A stretch of 64,000 nt of DNA, from positions 1-64,000 of the forward strand of contig JAHHSI010000003.1 in NCBI GenBank assembly GCA_020025275.1, read 5' to 3'. The position numbers and the translations under genes are program-made. Source of the stretch: Oscillospiraceae bacterium. Lineage in GTDB: Bacteria > Bacillota > Clostridia > Oscillospirales > Oscillospiraceae. The notes under the pieces were generated by a model. It was not told where the DNA came from. It was given only the letters and a program-made list of their open reading frames with translations, and made no database searches. This document shows, piece after piece, positions 19,298 to 28,164 of the stretch. Numbering within the stretch: the stretch's first letter is position 1; every line of letters begins with the position of its first letter.

Positions 19298-21037
19298 ATG
19301 ATGGAAGAGAACTATAGTATGCAGCAGCGGCGGGCGCTCAATCTGATCTGGGCGGCTGCCGGAGCATATGATTTTGACCCTCTGTTCATGGCCTTCGGGA
19401 CGGACAAGCAGCCGGATTTTTACATGAACTGCATCATTGGTCTGGTGCACAAGTGGTATGGAGATGCAATGCTTCGGCGCCTGTTCTCCTCGTGGAGCGG
19501 GGACAGGCGGCAGCCGACACTGGATGATCTGAGCTGGCTGGGCATTGAAAATGCCGTGTATGAGCGGGAAGTGCCCCACCGCCCTGTCCTGCAGGAACTG
19601 CGGCGGCAGCACGCAGAGCATTTCTTTGCCCAGGAGTATCAGCTGTCCAGGCAGGAATGGATGAGCAAGAACCAGCTGGTCTATACACTGCAAACGGCAC
19701 GATGGAAAGAGGTACTGGGGCAGCACGGCCCGGTGATGGCTCCGTGGGAAAGAGGGCTGCATCAGGCACTCCACTGCTCCGGTGCATGGGATGCCCGGCA
19801 GCTGGAGACAGAAATCCGGGCCATCTTGCGAAAATACCTGCACTTTGACGGGGAGGTTCATGAAAAGAGGCCGTTCCGGCTGCATTTCGATGAGAAGTGG
19901 GCCAAGTATCTCACCAAGCTGATGCCTACAGAATTGGTGCGCACCGATGAGCTGACCATTGGCCGCTCTATGGATGGCGGGGACGGGCTGCTGGTACAGG
20001 CGGCCACCGGTGCACGGATGCACATCCGATCCAAAGAGCGAAAAGAGACGGACGGGGAGTACATTGAGCGCTGCTTTGGCCGCAGTCTCTTTTCGCCTCA
20101 GCAGCGCTCGAGGATCGAACTGGAGCACTGCACGGAGCGTCACTTTGGCTGTCACCTCTGGTTTACTGATGGTGCGCCCGCACCGGGCAAGCCACGCAGC
20201 GGAGAGAGCCAGCGACTGGCGCAGCAGGCCGAGCGCAACCGAAAGGCATATGCCCAGAGCATTGACCTTCACCAGAGCGCAGTGCTTCGCCTTACGGCCC
20301 AGATCCGCAACTGTCTGCTGATCCACCAACAGCCGCAGGCGGCGTCGTCCCGTGCGGGCCGGTTGGTCGGCAGCCGTGTATGGCGGGAGGCGGTACTGGC
20401 GGACGGACGTGTGTTTACCAGACCGGAGGAGGAGCCACACCCTGCGTTTACGGTGGATCTGCTGCTGGATGCTTCGGCGTCCCGTCTGCACTGCCAGGAG
20501 GTGATCGCCGCACAGGGCTACATCCTCTCGGAGAGCCTGAGCCGCTGTGGGATCCCGGTACAGGTCAGCAGCTTTTGCAGTCTGCGAGGCTACACGGTGC
20601 TGCGGCGGCTGAAGGCATATCAGGACAAGCAGGGCGGCCGCAAGATCTTTGACTACTTTGCCGCCGGATGGAACCGGGATGGTTTGGCCCTGCGGGGGGT
20701 GGAGGAACTGATGCGGGAGGCACCGGGAGAAAAGCATCTGCTGATCCTGCTCACGGATGCCAGTCCCAACGACAGCCACAAGATCCCGCCCAGCGGAAAG
20801 ATCCCGCTGCCCCGGGCCTATGAAGGCAGCAGCGGCGTAGAGGATGCGGCGGAGGAGGTGCGTGCGCTGCGCCGCAAGGGCATCCGGGTCGGTGCCGTTT
20901 TTATGGGTGAGTCCGTATCCGTGCCGGCGGCGGAGCTGATTTTCGGCCGGGATCTGGCACGGATCCGCCGCATGGACCAGCTGGCGGCCGCAGCGGGGAA
21001 ACTTATTCAAACGGAGATTCAGGAACTGTCCATATGA
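19298..21037 (+). CDS. vWA domain protein, MoxR partner
   Basis: A 579-residue protein whose last 200 residues form a von Willebrand A domain: the MIDAS motif DLLLDASAS (about residue 388) and ILLTDASPND (about 483) are present. The N-terminal two thirds are Trp/Arg-rich and not recognised; overall it resembles NorD/CobT-type partners of MoxR ATPases. It follows the ATPase gene by 6 bp and ends at a strong terminator, so the two form a simple two-gene operon. No signal peptide, so cytoplasmic. Confidence 0.8.
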   Translation: MMEENYSMQQRRALNLIWAAAGAYDFDPLFMAFGTDKQPDFYMNCIIGLVHKWYGDAMLRRLFSSWSGDRRQPTLDDLSWLGIENAVYEREVPHRPVLQELRRQHAEHFFAQEYQLSRQEWMSKNQLVYTLQTARWKEVLGQHGPVMAPWERGLHQALHCSGAWDARQLETEIRAILRKYLHFDGEVHEKRPFRLHFDEKWAKYLTKLMPTELVRTDELTIGRSMDGGDGLLVQAATGARMHIRSKERKETDGEYIERCFGRSLFSPQQRSRIELEHCTERHFGCHLWFTDGAPAPGKPRSGESQRLAQQAERNRKAYAQSIDLHQSAVLRLTAQIRNCLLIHQQPQAASSRAGRLVGSRVWREAVLADGRVFTRPEEEPHPAFTVDLLLDASASRLHCQEVIAAQGYILSESLSRCGIPVQVSSFCSLRGYTVLRRLKAYQDKQGGRKIFDYFAAGWNRDGLALRGVEELMREAPGEKHLLILLTDASPNDSHKIPPSGKIPLPRAYEGSSGVEDAAEEVRALRRKGIRVGAVFMGESVSVPAAELIFGRDLARIRRMDQLAAAAGKLIQTEIQELSI

Positions 21038-21057
21038 GGATACTGAAGAAAACAGAG

Positions 21058-21093
21058 GAGCGAGACCGCAGAGGTGCGGTCTCGCTCTTTTTT
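21058..21093 (+). terminator. Terminator of the MoxR-vWA operon
   Basis: Thirteen-bp stem (21058-21070 with 21075-21087) and six T residues. Confidence 0.9.
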
Positions 21094-21099
21094 CAGGGG

Positions 21100-21139
21100 G
21101 ACAAAATGAAACCAAGGACACGCCGAAGCGTGTCCTTGG
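21100..21139 (-). terminator. Terminator of the F420 ligase homologue gene
   Basis: Twelve-bp stem with a UUCG-type loop (21112-21123 with 21128-21138) followed on the minus strand by a T-rich tract. Confidence 0.7.
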
Positions 21140-21151
21140 GTCGTTAGCGGA

Positions 21152-22345
21152 TCAGTCGTTGGTGAAGTTATCAAAGTACCCCTGAATCAGGATCATGGGC
21201 GTGCCCTTGTCACCGGAGCCGGAGGTCAGGTCGCAGAGAGAGCCGATCAGGTCGGTGAGCTGGCGGGGCGTTGTGCCCTGAGAGGCCATGTTGCCCACCA
21301 GATTGTCACTCTTGGAGCGGATGCTCTTGGAAATGGCTTCCTGCAGTTCTGCACCGCTGAGATCCTTAAAGTCATTGTCGGCCAGATACTTCAGCTTCAG
21401 CTCATTGGGCGTACCGATCAGACCGTCGGTGAAAGCGGGAGACACGACCGGGTCGGCCAGCTCCCAGATCTTACCCTGCGGGTCCTTGAAGGCGCCGTCG
21501 CCGTAGACCATGACCTCCACGTGCTTGCCGGTGCGCTGGAGAATCTCCTTCTGGATGTCCAGTACCAGATCCTTGCACTCACGGGGGAAGAGCTTGATGG
21601 TATTCTCGGTGGACTTGTTGGAGCCCAGCAGACCATACTTGCTGTTATAACCGCTGTTGTTGATGGGTGCGGTGAGAATATCGTCCAGACCGCAGACCAC
21701 CTTGGCACCGGATTTTTTCAGCAGACGCTTGGTCCGCGCACGGGTGTGGATGTCGCAGGTGATAACGCAGTCGGTGTAGTCCAGAATGGTCTTGGCCTGA
21801 TTGGCGAAGATGATCTCCACCTCGGCACCGGCCTCGGTGATGATGTCGCTGTAGTACTGGACATAGTCCACACCGGTGAACTCGTGCTTGTTCTCACCGA
21901 ACAGCTGGCGATACTTCTCCAGTGTCAGAACATCGCAGTAGGGATTGATGCCGGCCTCGTCCAGCTGATCCAGTGTCAGCAGAGCGTTGCCCACTTCGTC
22001 GCTGGGATAGCTGAGCATCAGTACGACCTTCTTGCAGCCCATAGCGATGCCACGCAGGTTGATGGCGAAACGGTTGCGGGAGAGGATGGGGAAGATGACG
22101 CCCACGGTCTCGCCGCCCAGCTTTGCCTTTACATCGGCGGCAATATCTTCGACGGAGACATAGTTGCCTTGTGCGCGTGCCACGATGGACTCGGTCAGTG
22201 CAATTACATCCCGGTCACGCAGGGAGAAACCTTCGCTCTCCGCAGCGGCCAATACACTCTCAACGGTCATTGCAACAAGGTCATCGCCCTCACGAACGAT
22301 GGGGCAGCGGATGCCTCTTGATACAGTACCGACTCTTCTTTCCAT
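21152..22345 (-). CDS. Coenzyme F420-0:L-glutamate ligase (CofE) family protein
   Basis: A 397-residue protein with the PF01996-type F420 ligase fold: the N-terminal block GDDLVAMTVESVL ... DVIALTESIVARAQGN is the region that binds F420-0 and GTP in CofE, and SRNRFAINLRGIAMG follows. Archaeal CofE adds glutamates to F420-0. This organism type is not known to make F420, and the protein is about 150 residues longer than archaeal CofE. The extra C-terminal part (from about residue 210) includes GLLGSNKSTENTIKLFPRE. The true substrate may be another acid or cofactor. ATG is directly downstream of a promoter and a weak GGGGGC site. Single-gene transcript. Confidence 0.7.
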   Translation of the reverse strand: MERRVGTVSRGIRCPIVREGDDLVAMTVESVLAAAESEGFSLRDRDVIALTESIVARAQGNYVSVEDIAADVKAKLGGETVGVIFPILSRNRFAINLRGIAMGCKKVVLMLSYPSDEVGNALLTLDQLDEAGINPYCDVLTLEKYRQLFGENKHEFTGVDYVQYYSDIITEAGAEVEIIFANQAKTILDYTDCVITCDIHTRARTKRLLKKSGAKVVCGLDDILTAPINNSGYNSKYGLLGSNKSTENTIKLFPRECKDLVLDIQKEILQRTGKHVEVMVYGDGAFKDPQGKIWELADPVVSPAFTDGLIGTPNELKLKYLADNDFKDLSGAELQEAISKSIRSKSDNLVGNMASQGTTPRQLTDLIGSLCDLTSGSGDKGTPMILIQGYFDNFTND

Positions 22346-22364
22346 GTTGAAGCCCCCATATCAT

Positions 22365-22393
22365 ATAATAAGTATTGGAAATGGCATAATCAA
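22365..22393 (-). promoter_or_regulatory. Promoter of the F420 ligase homologue
   Basis: TTGATT (22393-22388) and TATTAT (22370-22365), 17-bp spacer, minus strand, 20 bp before the start codon. Confidence 0.55.
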
Positions 22394-22568
22394 AAATGTT
22401 TCCGATATATTATACCACGGCATTTTGCAAGATGAAAGAAAAAGTTTTGAATTTCATGCAATTTTTTCGACGGAAGTCTGGGGAGAATTTTGGCTATTTC
22501 CGTCAAAAGATGCTGCTGAAACGAAAAAACGGCGAAAAGCACGTGTGAGAACAGGAGGGAAAAGTGCG

Positions 22569-23051
22569 ATGGAATTGCCGTTATTCTGCGGCGGAAAGCA
22601 GGTGGGAACGGTGCATACAGAGTCCACAGAGGGAGAGATGCTGTTTGCCGTTGCAGCGCCGCAGCTGCCTTTGGGGTTGTGGCGGATCACGCTGCAGGGA
22701 ACATCAGGGGAGGTGCTGTTAGGCGTTACGGAGACGGGAAGGCTGCGCCGCCGGCTCTCCCGGCAGCTGCTGGCCGGAGCGGGAGCGCTGTCATCGGCCC
22801 GGGCTGAACAGGGCGGAGGGTGGCACACGGCAGGGAAAGGAGAAGTCCCCGGTGCAAGGACACTTCCAACGGGGGCGCTTTGCTGCCGCCGGGGACAGGG
22901 GTATCTGGTGGCGCTGCCGTGGGAGGAGGGGGGACCGTTTCCCTGGGCGGAGCGGTTCTGCTTGGCGCAGCTTCGCAGGATGAACGGGCAGAGCTGGGCG
23001 GTCTTTACGCTGGATGCGTCGGGGGAGCCCGTCTGGACGGAAGAAAAATGA
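22569..23051 (+). CDS. Hypothetical protein upstream of nrdR (160 aa)
   Basis: A 160-residue soluble protein without a recognisable domain. It is rich in Gly, Leu and Arg and has a run of short hydrophobic strands around LPLGLWRITLQG. The start at 22569 is supported by AGGAGGG eight bases upstream. It lies 110 bp before nrdR with a TATACT-containing region between, so nrdR probably has its own promoter. I cannot give a function. Confidence 0.55.
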   Translation: MELPLFCGGKQVGTVHTESTEGEMLFAVAAPQLPLGLWRITLQGTSGEVLLGVTETGRLRRRLSRQLLAGAGALSSARAEQGGGWHTAGKGEVPGARTLPTGALCCRRGQGYLVALPWEEGGPFPWAERFCLAQLRRMNGQSWAVFTLDASGEPVWTEEK

Positions 23052-23160
23052 AAAAATTCTGATTTCTCTCTATCACATTGGCTGTGGGCGTGGTATACTA
23101 ACGCTATACTATTATAAATATACAGATATCTGCAAAATAGAAAGGAACGGTGGAGGAGAG

Positions 23161-23616
23161 ATGAGATGCCCGTATTGTGGTTACCGAGAGAGTAAAGTGG
23201 TGGATTCCCGCCCAGCTGACGAGGGCAGCAGCATCCGCCGCCGTCGGGAGTGTCTGCAGTGTGAGAAGCGGTTTACAACCTATGAAACGGTGGAAAGCCT
23301 GCCCATGGTGGTGATCAAGAAGGACGGCAGCCGGCAGAGCTTTGAACGGGACAAGGTGCTGCGCGGGATCCAGCGCTCCTGCGAAAAGCGGCCGGTACCG
23401 GTGGCCGACATGGAGCGCATGGCCAGCGAGATCGAGCAGGAATTGCAGAATTCGCTGGAACGGGAGGTCAGCACGGAAATGATCGGCGAAAAAGTGATGG
23501 AGAAGCTGAAGTCGGCCGATGAAGTGGCCTATGTGCGCTTTGCGTCGGTGTATCGCCAGTTCAAAGATATCAACACCTTCATGAGCGAACTCAATAAGCT
23601 GTTGAGCGAGAAGTAA
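23161..23616 (+). CDS. nrdR: Ribonucleotide reductase regulator NrdR
   Basis: A 151-residue repressor of ribonucleotide reductase genes that senses dATP/ATP. The N-terminal zinc ribbon (CPYC at residues 3-6, CLQC at 31-34) binds NrdR boxes, and the ATP-cone follows from about residue 49 (VVIKKDGSRQSFERDKVLRG). Length and all cysteines are normal. ATG after GGTGGAGGAGAG. No nrd gene is in this window, so its targets are elsewhere. Confidence 0.96.
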   Translation: MRCPYCGYRESKVVDSRPADEGSSIRRRRECLQCEKRFTTYETVESLPMVVIKKDGSRQSFERDKVLRGIQRSCEKRPVPVADMERMASEIEQELQNSLEREVSTEMIGEKVMEKLKSADEVAYVRFASVYRQFKDINTFMSELNKLLSEK

Positions 23617-23626
23617 ACCGGCAATC

Positions 23627-24007
23627 TTAGAAAATGTTCCGTGGATGGAGCTGCTCGGTCTCGCCCAGAGATTGCAGCTGCGCGGCCAGACTGGTCAGCG
23701 AGGTGCGCAGCTGGGACAGATCGCGCTGGGAGAGCTGCATGGCGCAGCAGCGGAATTGTTCTTCGATCGCATCCAAAGCGGCCCGATGGGCCGTAATATG
23801 CAAATAAAGTTGGGCGTCCTGCCAGTGCTGGTATAGGACGCTCAAATTTTTTTCGGACGCACTCCAGTCCTCCTGCGCAGTCAGTGTATCGATTGCGTCA
23901 ACCTCTGCTGCCCAGCTCTGGCAGCGGCTGTGGATGAAAAGACTGTTGAGCAGAACCACTGTAAAAAGAAAGGACAGCAAGAGAAGGGGGATGCGCAGAG
24001 CTTTCAT
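23627..24007 (-). CDS. DUF4363 family protein
   Basis: A 126-residue protein with one N-terminal membrane helix (about residues 5-25) and an extracytoplasmic helical part rich in Gln, Ala and Leu. Size, topology and its position directly after a DUF421 gene match DUF4363, whose role is unknown. The ATG overlaps the stop of the DUF421 gene by 4 bp (ATGA), a sign of translational coupling. The two proteins probably act together at the membrane. Confidence 0.75.
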   Translation of the reverse strand: MKALRIPLLLLSFLFTVVLLNSLFIHSRCQSWAAEVDAIDTLTAQEDWSASEKNLSVLYQHWQDAQLYLHITAHRAALDAIEEQFRCCAMQLSQRDLSQLRTSLTSLAAQLQSLGETEQLHPRNIF

Positions 24008-24690
24008 GAGGATGCCTCCTTTTTGATGAAAACGACTTGCCCGGCCTCGTCCACGGTCAGAAGAAAGACATCGCGCGGGTGGGAGACACCGGACTTTTTC
24101 AGCTGCCCGCGCAGCCAGTTTTTTTCGTACCCGGCGTGGTGCAGATTTTCCTCCAGAAGATGTCCGTCGCTGATGATGACGGTGGGCAGCAGGACGCTGT
24201 CAGCGGCCGGAGGCTCCGCCGCTGACTGGGGAGTCAGGGGCTGATACTGCGGGTAGAGGAGTACGGAGAGCTGCCCACTGGTTTCCAAAATGGCGTATTT
24301 CACCGTGGACAGATCACAGATGCTCTGCTGACGCAGTTCCTCTAAAAGTTCATCCAGTGTCAGACGTGTGCGGCGCATGGCCTCCTGCAATACCTTGCCG
24401 TCGCGGATGATGATGGTGGGCTTTCCGCAGGCCAATGTGCGGAAGCGAACGCTGCGCAGGCTGCAGTAGCTCAGCAGTGTGGAGAGGGCCAGCAGCGTAA
24501 GAATGGGGATGACGCCGTTGATCAGTGGAATGCCGAAGTCCTGCATCGGAACGGCAGCCAGATCGCTCAGCAGCATGGTCAGGACCAGCTCGGTGGGCTC
24601 CAGTTCGCCGATCTGCCGCTTGCCGGTCAGGCGCAGCCCGGTGATGAGCAGCAGGTAGAGGATGATGGTGCGGAAAAATGCAGTTGCCAT
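24004..24690 (-). CDS. DUF421 (YetF-type) membrane protein
   Basis: A 228-residue protein with three N-terminal membrane helices (residues about 5-85) that include the hallmark GLRLTGKRQIGELEPTELVL and a cytoplasmic YetF-like domain (GKPTIIIRDGKVLQEAMRRTRLT). Bacillus YetF-type proteins are linked to spore or membrane functions, but no reaction is known. Start after GGAGGCGGC. It forms a two-gene unit with the DUF4363 gene. Confidence 0.85.
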   Translation of the reverse strand: MATAFFRTIILYLLLITGLRLTGKRQIGELEPTELVLTMLLSDLAAVPMQDFGIPLINGVIPILTLLALSTLLSYCSLRSVRFRTLACGKPTIIIRDGKVLQEAMRRTRLTLDELLEELRQQSICDLSTVKYAILETSGQLSVLLYPQYQPLTPQSAAEPPAADSVLLPTVIISDGHLLEENLHHAGYEKNWLRGQLKKSGVSHPRDVFLLTVDEAGQVVFIKKEASS

Positions 24691-24761
24691 AGAAGCCGCC
24701 TCCTTTCAGAAAATAGTATGCACGGAAACTAAGCGAAATATGAAAAAATAAAGAAGGGGAA

Positions 24762-24790
24762 TTGACGAGAAAGGGAGAATATGGTATTAT
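24762..24790 (+). promoter_or_regulatory. Promoter of the 216-aa lipoprotein gene
   Basis: TTGACG (24762-24767) and TATTAT (24785-24790), 17-bp spacer. Confidence 0.7.
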
Positions 24791-24866
24791 CACTGCATTA
24801 AGAAAAACGCAGAACTCACACCAAAGGAAAAAACAAAAAACACTTGAGATTGTGGAGGGCTTACGC

Positions 24867-25517
24867 ATGAAAAAGAGACTTGCAATGATTCTGGCACTGG
24901 TCATCGTGGCATCATTGGCACTGGTGGGCTGCGGCAAGGGCGGCAGCGATAAGGAGGCATTGGTCGGCAAGTGGTATGGTGACATCGACATCACGGACAT
25001 GGTCAATAAAGAGTTCATGAAGGGTCTGGGCGAGGACGCTAAGGGCCTGGAAGGTTTTAAGGATCTGAAGATGGGTATCTCTCTGGAGATGAGAGAGGAC
25101 GGTACCTATACGCTGGCTATGGACGAGGCTTCTGTCAATGCGTTTATGGAGAGCGCTAAGGTGCAGACCAAGGAGATCATGATCGCTTTCATGGAAAAGC
25201 AGCTCAAGGATATGGGTGTTGAGATGTCTGCAGAAGAGGCTATGAAGGCAGCCGGCATTTCCATCGATGACATGATCGACGAGCTCTTTGGTGCCGGCGG
25301 TATGGACATCTCCGACATGGTCGAGACCATGGAGGGCGAGTACATGATCAAGGACGGCAAGATCCACTTCGGTGATGGGATCAACAAGCCCGAAAAGGTG
25401 ATTCCCAATCCCTACAAGCTGGCCGGCAGCAAGCTGACCATCGAGGCCGACAAGGTGTCTGAGACGGATAGCTCCTTGGACTTCATGTTCCCCCTGGTTC
25501 TGGAAAAAGTAAAATAA
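24867..25517 (+). CDS. Secreted lipoprotein of unknown function
   Basis: A 216-residue lipoprotein with a clear signal peptide and lipobox LALVGCG (Cys about residue 20). After the Cys comes ALVGKWYGDIDITD, typical of small lipocalin-like stress proteins (DUF5640-like) in Firmicutes, then a Met/Glu-rich helical part with repeated acidic motifs. Codon choice is strongly biased to AAG, GGC and CTG, like the lysine genes downstream, suggesting high expression. Own promoter and terminator, so monocistronic. The function is unknown. Confidence 0.75.
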   Translation: MKKRLAMILALVIVASLALVGCGKGGSDKEALVGKWYGDIDITDMVNKEFMKGLGEDAKGLEGFKDLKMGISLEMREDGTYTLAMDEASVNAFMESAKVQTKEIMIAFMEKQLKDMGVEMSAEEAMKAAGISIDDMIDELFGAGGMDISDMVETMEGEYMIKDGKIHFGDGINKPEKVIPNPYKLAGSKLTIEADKVSETDSSLDFMFPLVLEKVK

Positions 25518-25530
25518 ATCATGACGATCG

Positions 25531-25576
25531 GCAGGCGCCGTTCCACTGGTTGGAACGGCGTCTGCTTTTTGTTTTG
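25531..25576 (+). terminator. Terminator of the lipoprotein gene
   Basis: Fourteen-bp stem (25531-25544 with 25552-25565, one G-T pair) then TTTTTGTTTT. Confidence 0.9.
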
Positions 25577-25661
25577 GAAATAATGGCTTTCTTTTTTGAA
25601 ACGGATACGATATAATGAAAACAAGTAGAAACATGATAAATTTGCGTGAGGAGCGTGGATC

Positions 25662-26594
25662 ATGATACCGGAACTGGAAAAATCTTTGAGAGAGGTAAAG
25701 ACCATGTCCATTGTGGGCATGTGTAAAAATGCGGGCAAAACTACGGTGCTGAACTGGCTGCTGCATCATAGCCGCCGAGATCGGATCTTGGGCTTGACCT
25801 CCATCGGGCGTGACGGAGAGTCCACTGACGTGGTGACCGGTACGGAAAAGCCCAGCATCTACGTCCCGGAGGGAACACTGGTGGCCACGGCACGGGATAT
25901 GCTGCGTCTGGGCGATGTGACCAAGGAGATCCTGATGACCACCGGGATCCCCACACCACTGGGTGAGGTGGTGATCATGCGGGCCCGCAGCGACGGCTAT
26001 GTGCAGATCGCAGGTCCGTCCATTACGACGCAGCTGCGGGATGTGTCCAAGTGGTTCTTTGAGCTGGGGGCGGAACAGTCCATCATTGACGGCGCTCTGG
26101 GACGGAAGTCACTGGGGGCACGAACGGTGGCCGAGGGCGTCATCCTCTGCACCGGGGCCAGTTATCATATGAATATGGATCAGGTGGTGGAGGATACGGC
26201 CAACATCTACCGGATCATGAACCTGCCGAAGGCTGCGACGCTGCCGCCGGAGCCGGAGGAGGGACTGGAGGCCTGCCTAAAGGCTCACGGCGAGGCACTG
26301 ATTCCCGGGGCACTGACGGATTCCATGGTGCTGCCGCTGCTGCGCAGCGGGGTGCTGCGCAACGGCCGTCTGGTGGTCAAAGACCCCAGTAAGGTTCTTT
26401 TGAAGGCGGATACGCTGGATAAGTTAGGGACACGGCACGTAAAGCTGGAGGCGGCGGAGGCGGCCAAGACGCTGTGTGTGACCATCAATCCGGTGTCAGC
26501 CTACGGCTGGAAGTTTGACAAAGATGAATTTATGGAGAAAATGTGTGCGGCGGTGGATGCACCGGTCATCAATGTGAAGGAGGAGCTGGCATGA
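25662..26594 (+). CDS. kamB: Lysine 5,6-aminomutase reactivase subunit KamB
   Basis: A 310-residue protein with a P-loop close to its N-terminus (GMCKNAGKTT, residues 19-28). It corresponds to KamB, which together with the MutS-like KamC is thought to reactivate the adenosylcobalamin/PLP-dependent lysine 5,6-aminomutase after cofactor inactivation. It overlaps kamC by ATGA and the pair lies immediately upstream of the kal-kce-kdd-kamADE operon. A TATAAT at 25611-25616 is a plausible -10 box, though the -35 is weak. ATG after GCGTGAGGAG. Assignment rests on the P-loop, the MutS-like partner and the location. Confidence 0.8.
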   Translation: MIPELEKSLREVKTMSIVGMCKNAGKTTVLNWLLHHSRRDRILGLTSIGRDGESTDVVTGTEKPSIYVPEGTLVATARDMLRLGDVTKEILMTTGIPTPLGEVVIMRARSDGYVQIAGPSITTQLRDVSKWFFELGAEQSIIDGALGRKSLGARTVAEGVILCTGASYHMNMDQVVEDTANIYRIMNLPKAATLPPEPEEGLEACLKAHGEALIPGALTDSMVLPLLRSGVLRNGRLVVKDPSKVLLKADTLDKLGTRHVKLEAAEAAKTLCVTINPVSAYGWKFDKDEFMEKMCAAVDAPVINVKEELA

Positions 26595-28051
26595 TCGCTA
26601 TTCGTTTTGAGGAGAGAGAAAAAATCGGCTTGCAGTATGCACTGGATACCCTCCACGGCTGCAGCCCCTTCGGCATTGAAAAGATGCGTCGGCTGCGCTT
26701 TTATAGCCCGGAAGAGCGGGCAGAGCTGGACGAGGAGCTTTACAACGTAGAGCAGATGGCCAAGGCCATGGATCGGCTGAAGGTGGTCTATGATAAGATC
26801 AGTATGCTCCTTTGCCAGATGAAGGAGATCCGCGGCACACTGCGCCGGATCAAGGCTATGGAGTGTCCGGATCATGTGGAACTGTTTGAATTGAAAAACT
26901 ATCTCCAACGGGTGGAAACGCTGCGTCCGCTGCTGGATCAGGTCAATGAAGTGGCGCACCTGCAGGGGATCGTGCTTCATGAGTCTGCCCCTGCACTGGC
27001 CGTTCTGGATCCGGAGGAGACCCGCAGCCGTGGTTTCTATATTCCGGACAGCGCCACGCAGAAGCTGCGTGAGATCCGTCAGGCGAAAAAGGACATCGAG
27101 GAGCAGCTGTATCACGCAGCCACGGAGGCGCAGAAAGAGGAGCTGCGTGCTCGCCGCACCCGGATCTGCGCCGAAGAGGAGAGCGAGGAGATGAAGGTCC
27201 GCAAGAGTATGGGAGAGAAGCTGGCCCCCATGGCGGACGATCTGCTGGCTGATACGGATACGGTGGGGCGTCTGGACTTCCTGATCCAAAAGGCATTTTT
27301 CGCAGTTCGCTACGGCGGTGTACGGCCGGAAATTACAGAGCGGGAGCTGGAACTGGAGGACATGACCAACCCGGAACTGCAGGATCTGTTGGAGGAGAAG
27401 GGGCGGAAATTCGTGCCCGTGTCCATTGCTCTGCGGCCCGGTGCCACGGTGATCACCGGGGCAAACATGGGTGGTAAGTCGGTGGCCATGAAGACGTTGG
27501 CGCTGAATGTACTGCTGCTGCAGGCCGGATTTCTTGTGTGCGCAAAGAAGGCCAGAATGCCCCTGTTCAGCACGGTGAAAATGCTCTTTGACGACCTTCA
27601 GTCGATTCAGAGCGGCCTGAGCGGCTTTGGCTCTGAGATCGTGGAATTTCAGAAGGCGCTGGAGGAGGTGGAAGAGGGCTTTTCGCTCTTCCTGCTGGAT
27701 GAGTTTGCCCGCGGCACCAACCCCGACGAGGGGGCGGTGATCGTGCAGGCGGTGACACGCTATTTGAACAAGGTGGACGCGATCTCTCTGTTGACGACGC
27801 ACTATGATAAGGTGGCGGAGAACGCCAGTGCCCACTACCAGATCATCGGTTTGCGGGACGTGGATCCGGAGCAGATCCGTCAGGAACTGGCGGCCACCGG
27901 AGACGATGGTATCCAGGTCATTGCCCGTCATATGAACTACGGACTGTACCGGGTGGAAGGTCGATCTGACTGTCCGAGAGATGCCTTGAACATTTGCCGG
28001 ATGCTGTCGCTGCAGCCGGAAATCCTGAAAGAGATTGAGCAATCTTACTGA
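26591..28051 (+). CDS. kamC: MutS-like ATPase KamC, aminomutase reactivase
   Basis: A 486-residue protein related to the MutS core and ATPase domains but lacking the mismatch-binding N-terminal domain. Walker A is GANMGGKS (about residues 290-297), Walker B LFLLDEFARGTNPDEG (about 370), and the trans-acting histidine region LTTHYDKVAE follows, as in MutS. Known KamC proteins act on lysine 5,6-aminomutase, not on DNA. Start at 26591 inside the stop of kamB, so the two are translationally coupled. Its stop lies about 65 bp before the promoter of the main lysine operon. Confidence 0.85.
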   Translation: MIAIRFEEREKIGLQYALDTLHGCSPFGIEKMRRLRFYSPEERAELDEELYNVEQMAKAMDRLKVVYDKISMLLCQMKEIRGTLRRIKAMECPDHVELFELKNYLQRVETLRPLLDQVNEVAHLQGIVLHESAPALAVLDPEETRSRGFYIPDSATQKLREIRQAKKDIEEQLYHAATEAQKEELRARRTRICAEEESEEMKVRKSMGEKLAPMADDLLADTDTVGRLDFLIQKAFFAVRYGGVRPEITERELELEDMTNPELQDLLEEKGRKFVPVSIALRPGATVITGANMGGKSVAMKTLALNVLLLQAGFLVCAKKARMPLFSTVKMLFDDLQSIQSGLSGFGSEIVEFQKALEEVEEGFSLFLLDEFARGTNPDEGAVIVQAVTRYLNKVDAISLLTTHYDKVAENASAHYQIIGLRDVDPEQIRQELAATGDDGIQVIARHMNYGLYRVEGRSDCPRDALNICRMLSLQPEILKEIEQSY

Positions 28052-28117
28052 AAAAGTTGCCGAAGAATTGTCAACTTGCACATAAAAAACTTTTGATGCG
28101 TAAAAAGCGAAATTCTC

Positions 28118-28146
28118 TTGACAATATAACCAAGAATCCTTATAAT
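28118..28146 (+). promoter_or_regulatory. Consensus promoter of the lysine fermentation operon
   Basis: Perfect TTGACA (28118-28123) and TATAAT (28141-28146) with the ideal 17-bp spacer. Transcription should start near 28153, just before the lysine riboswitch. Confidence 0.9.
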
Positions 28147-28164
28147 TTTACCTGTAAGATTTCC

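Noticed and set aside
18323..21121. Minus-strand open frame of 932 codons
   Set aside because: It crosses both MoxR and vWA genes and their terminator; it is a mirror of those well-supported genes.
28052..28117. A separate terminator for kamC
   Set aside because: I looked for one before the 28118 promoter and found no stem with a T run; read-through into the riboswitch leader is possible.
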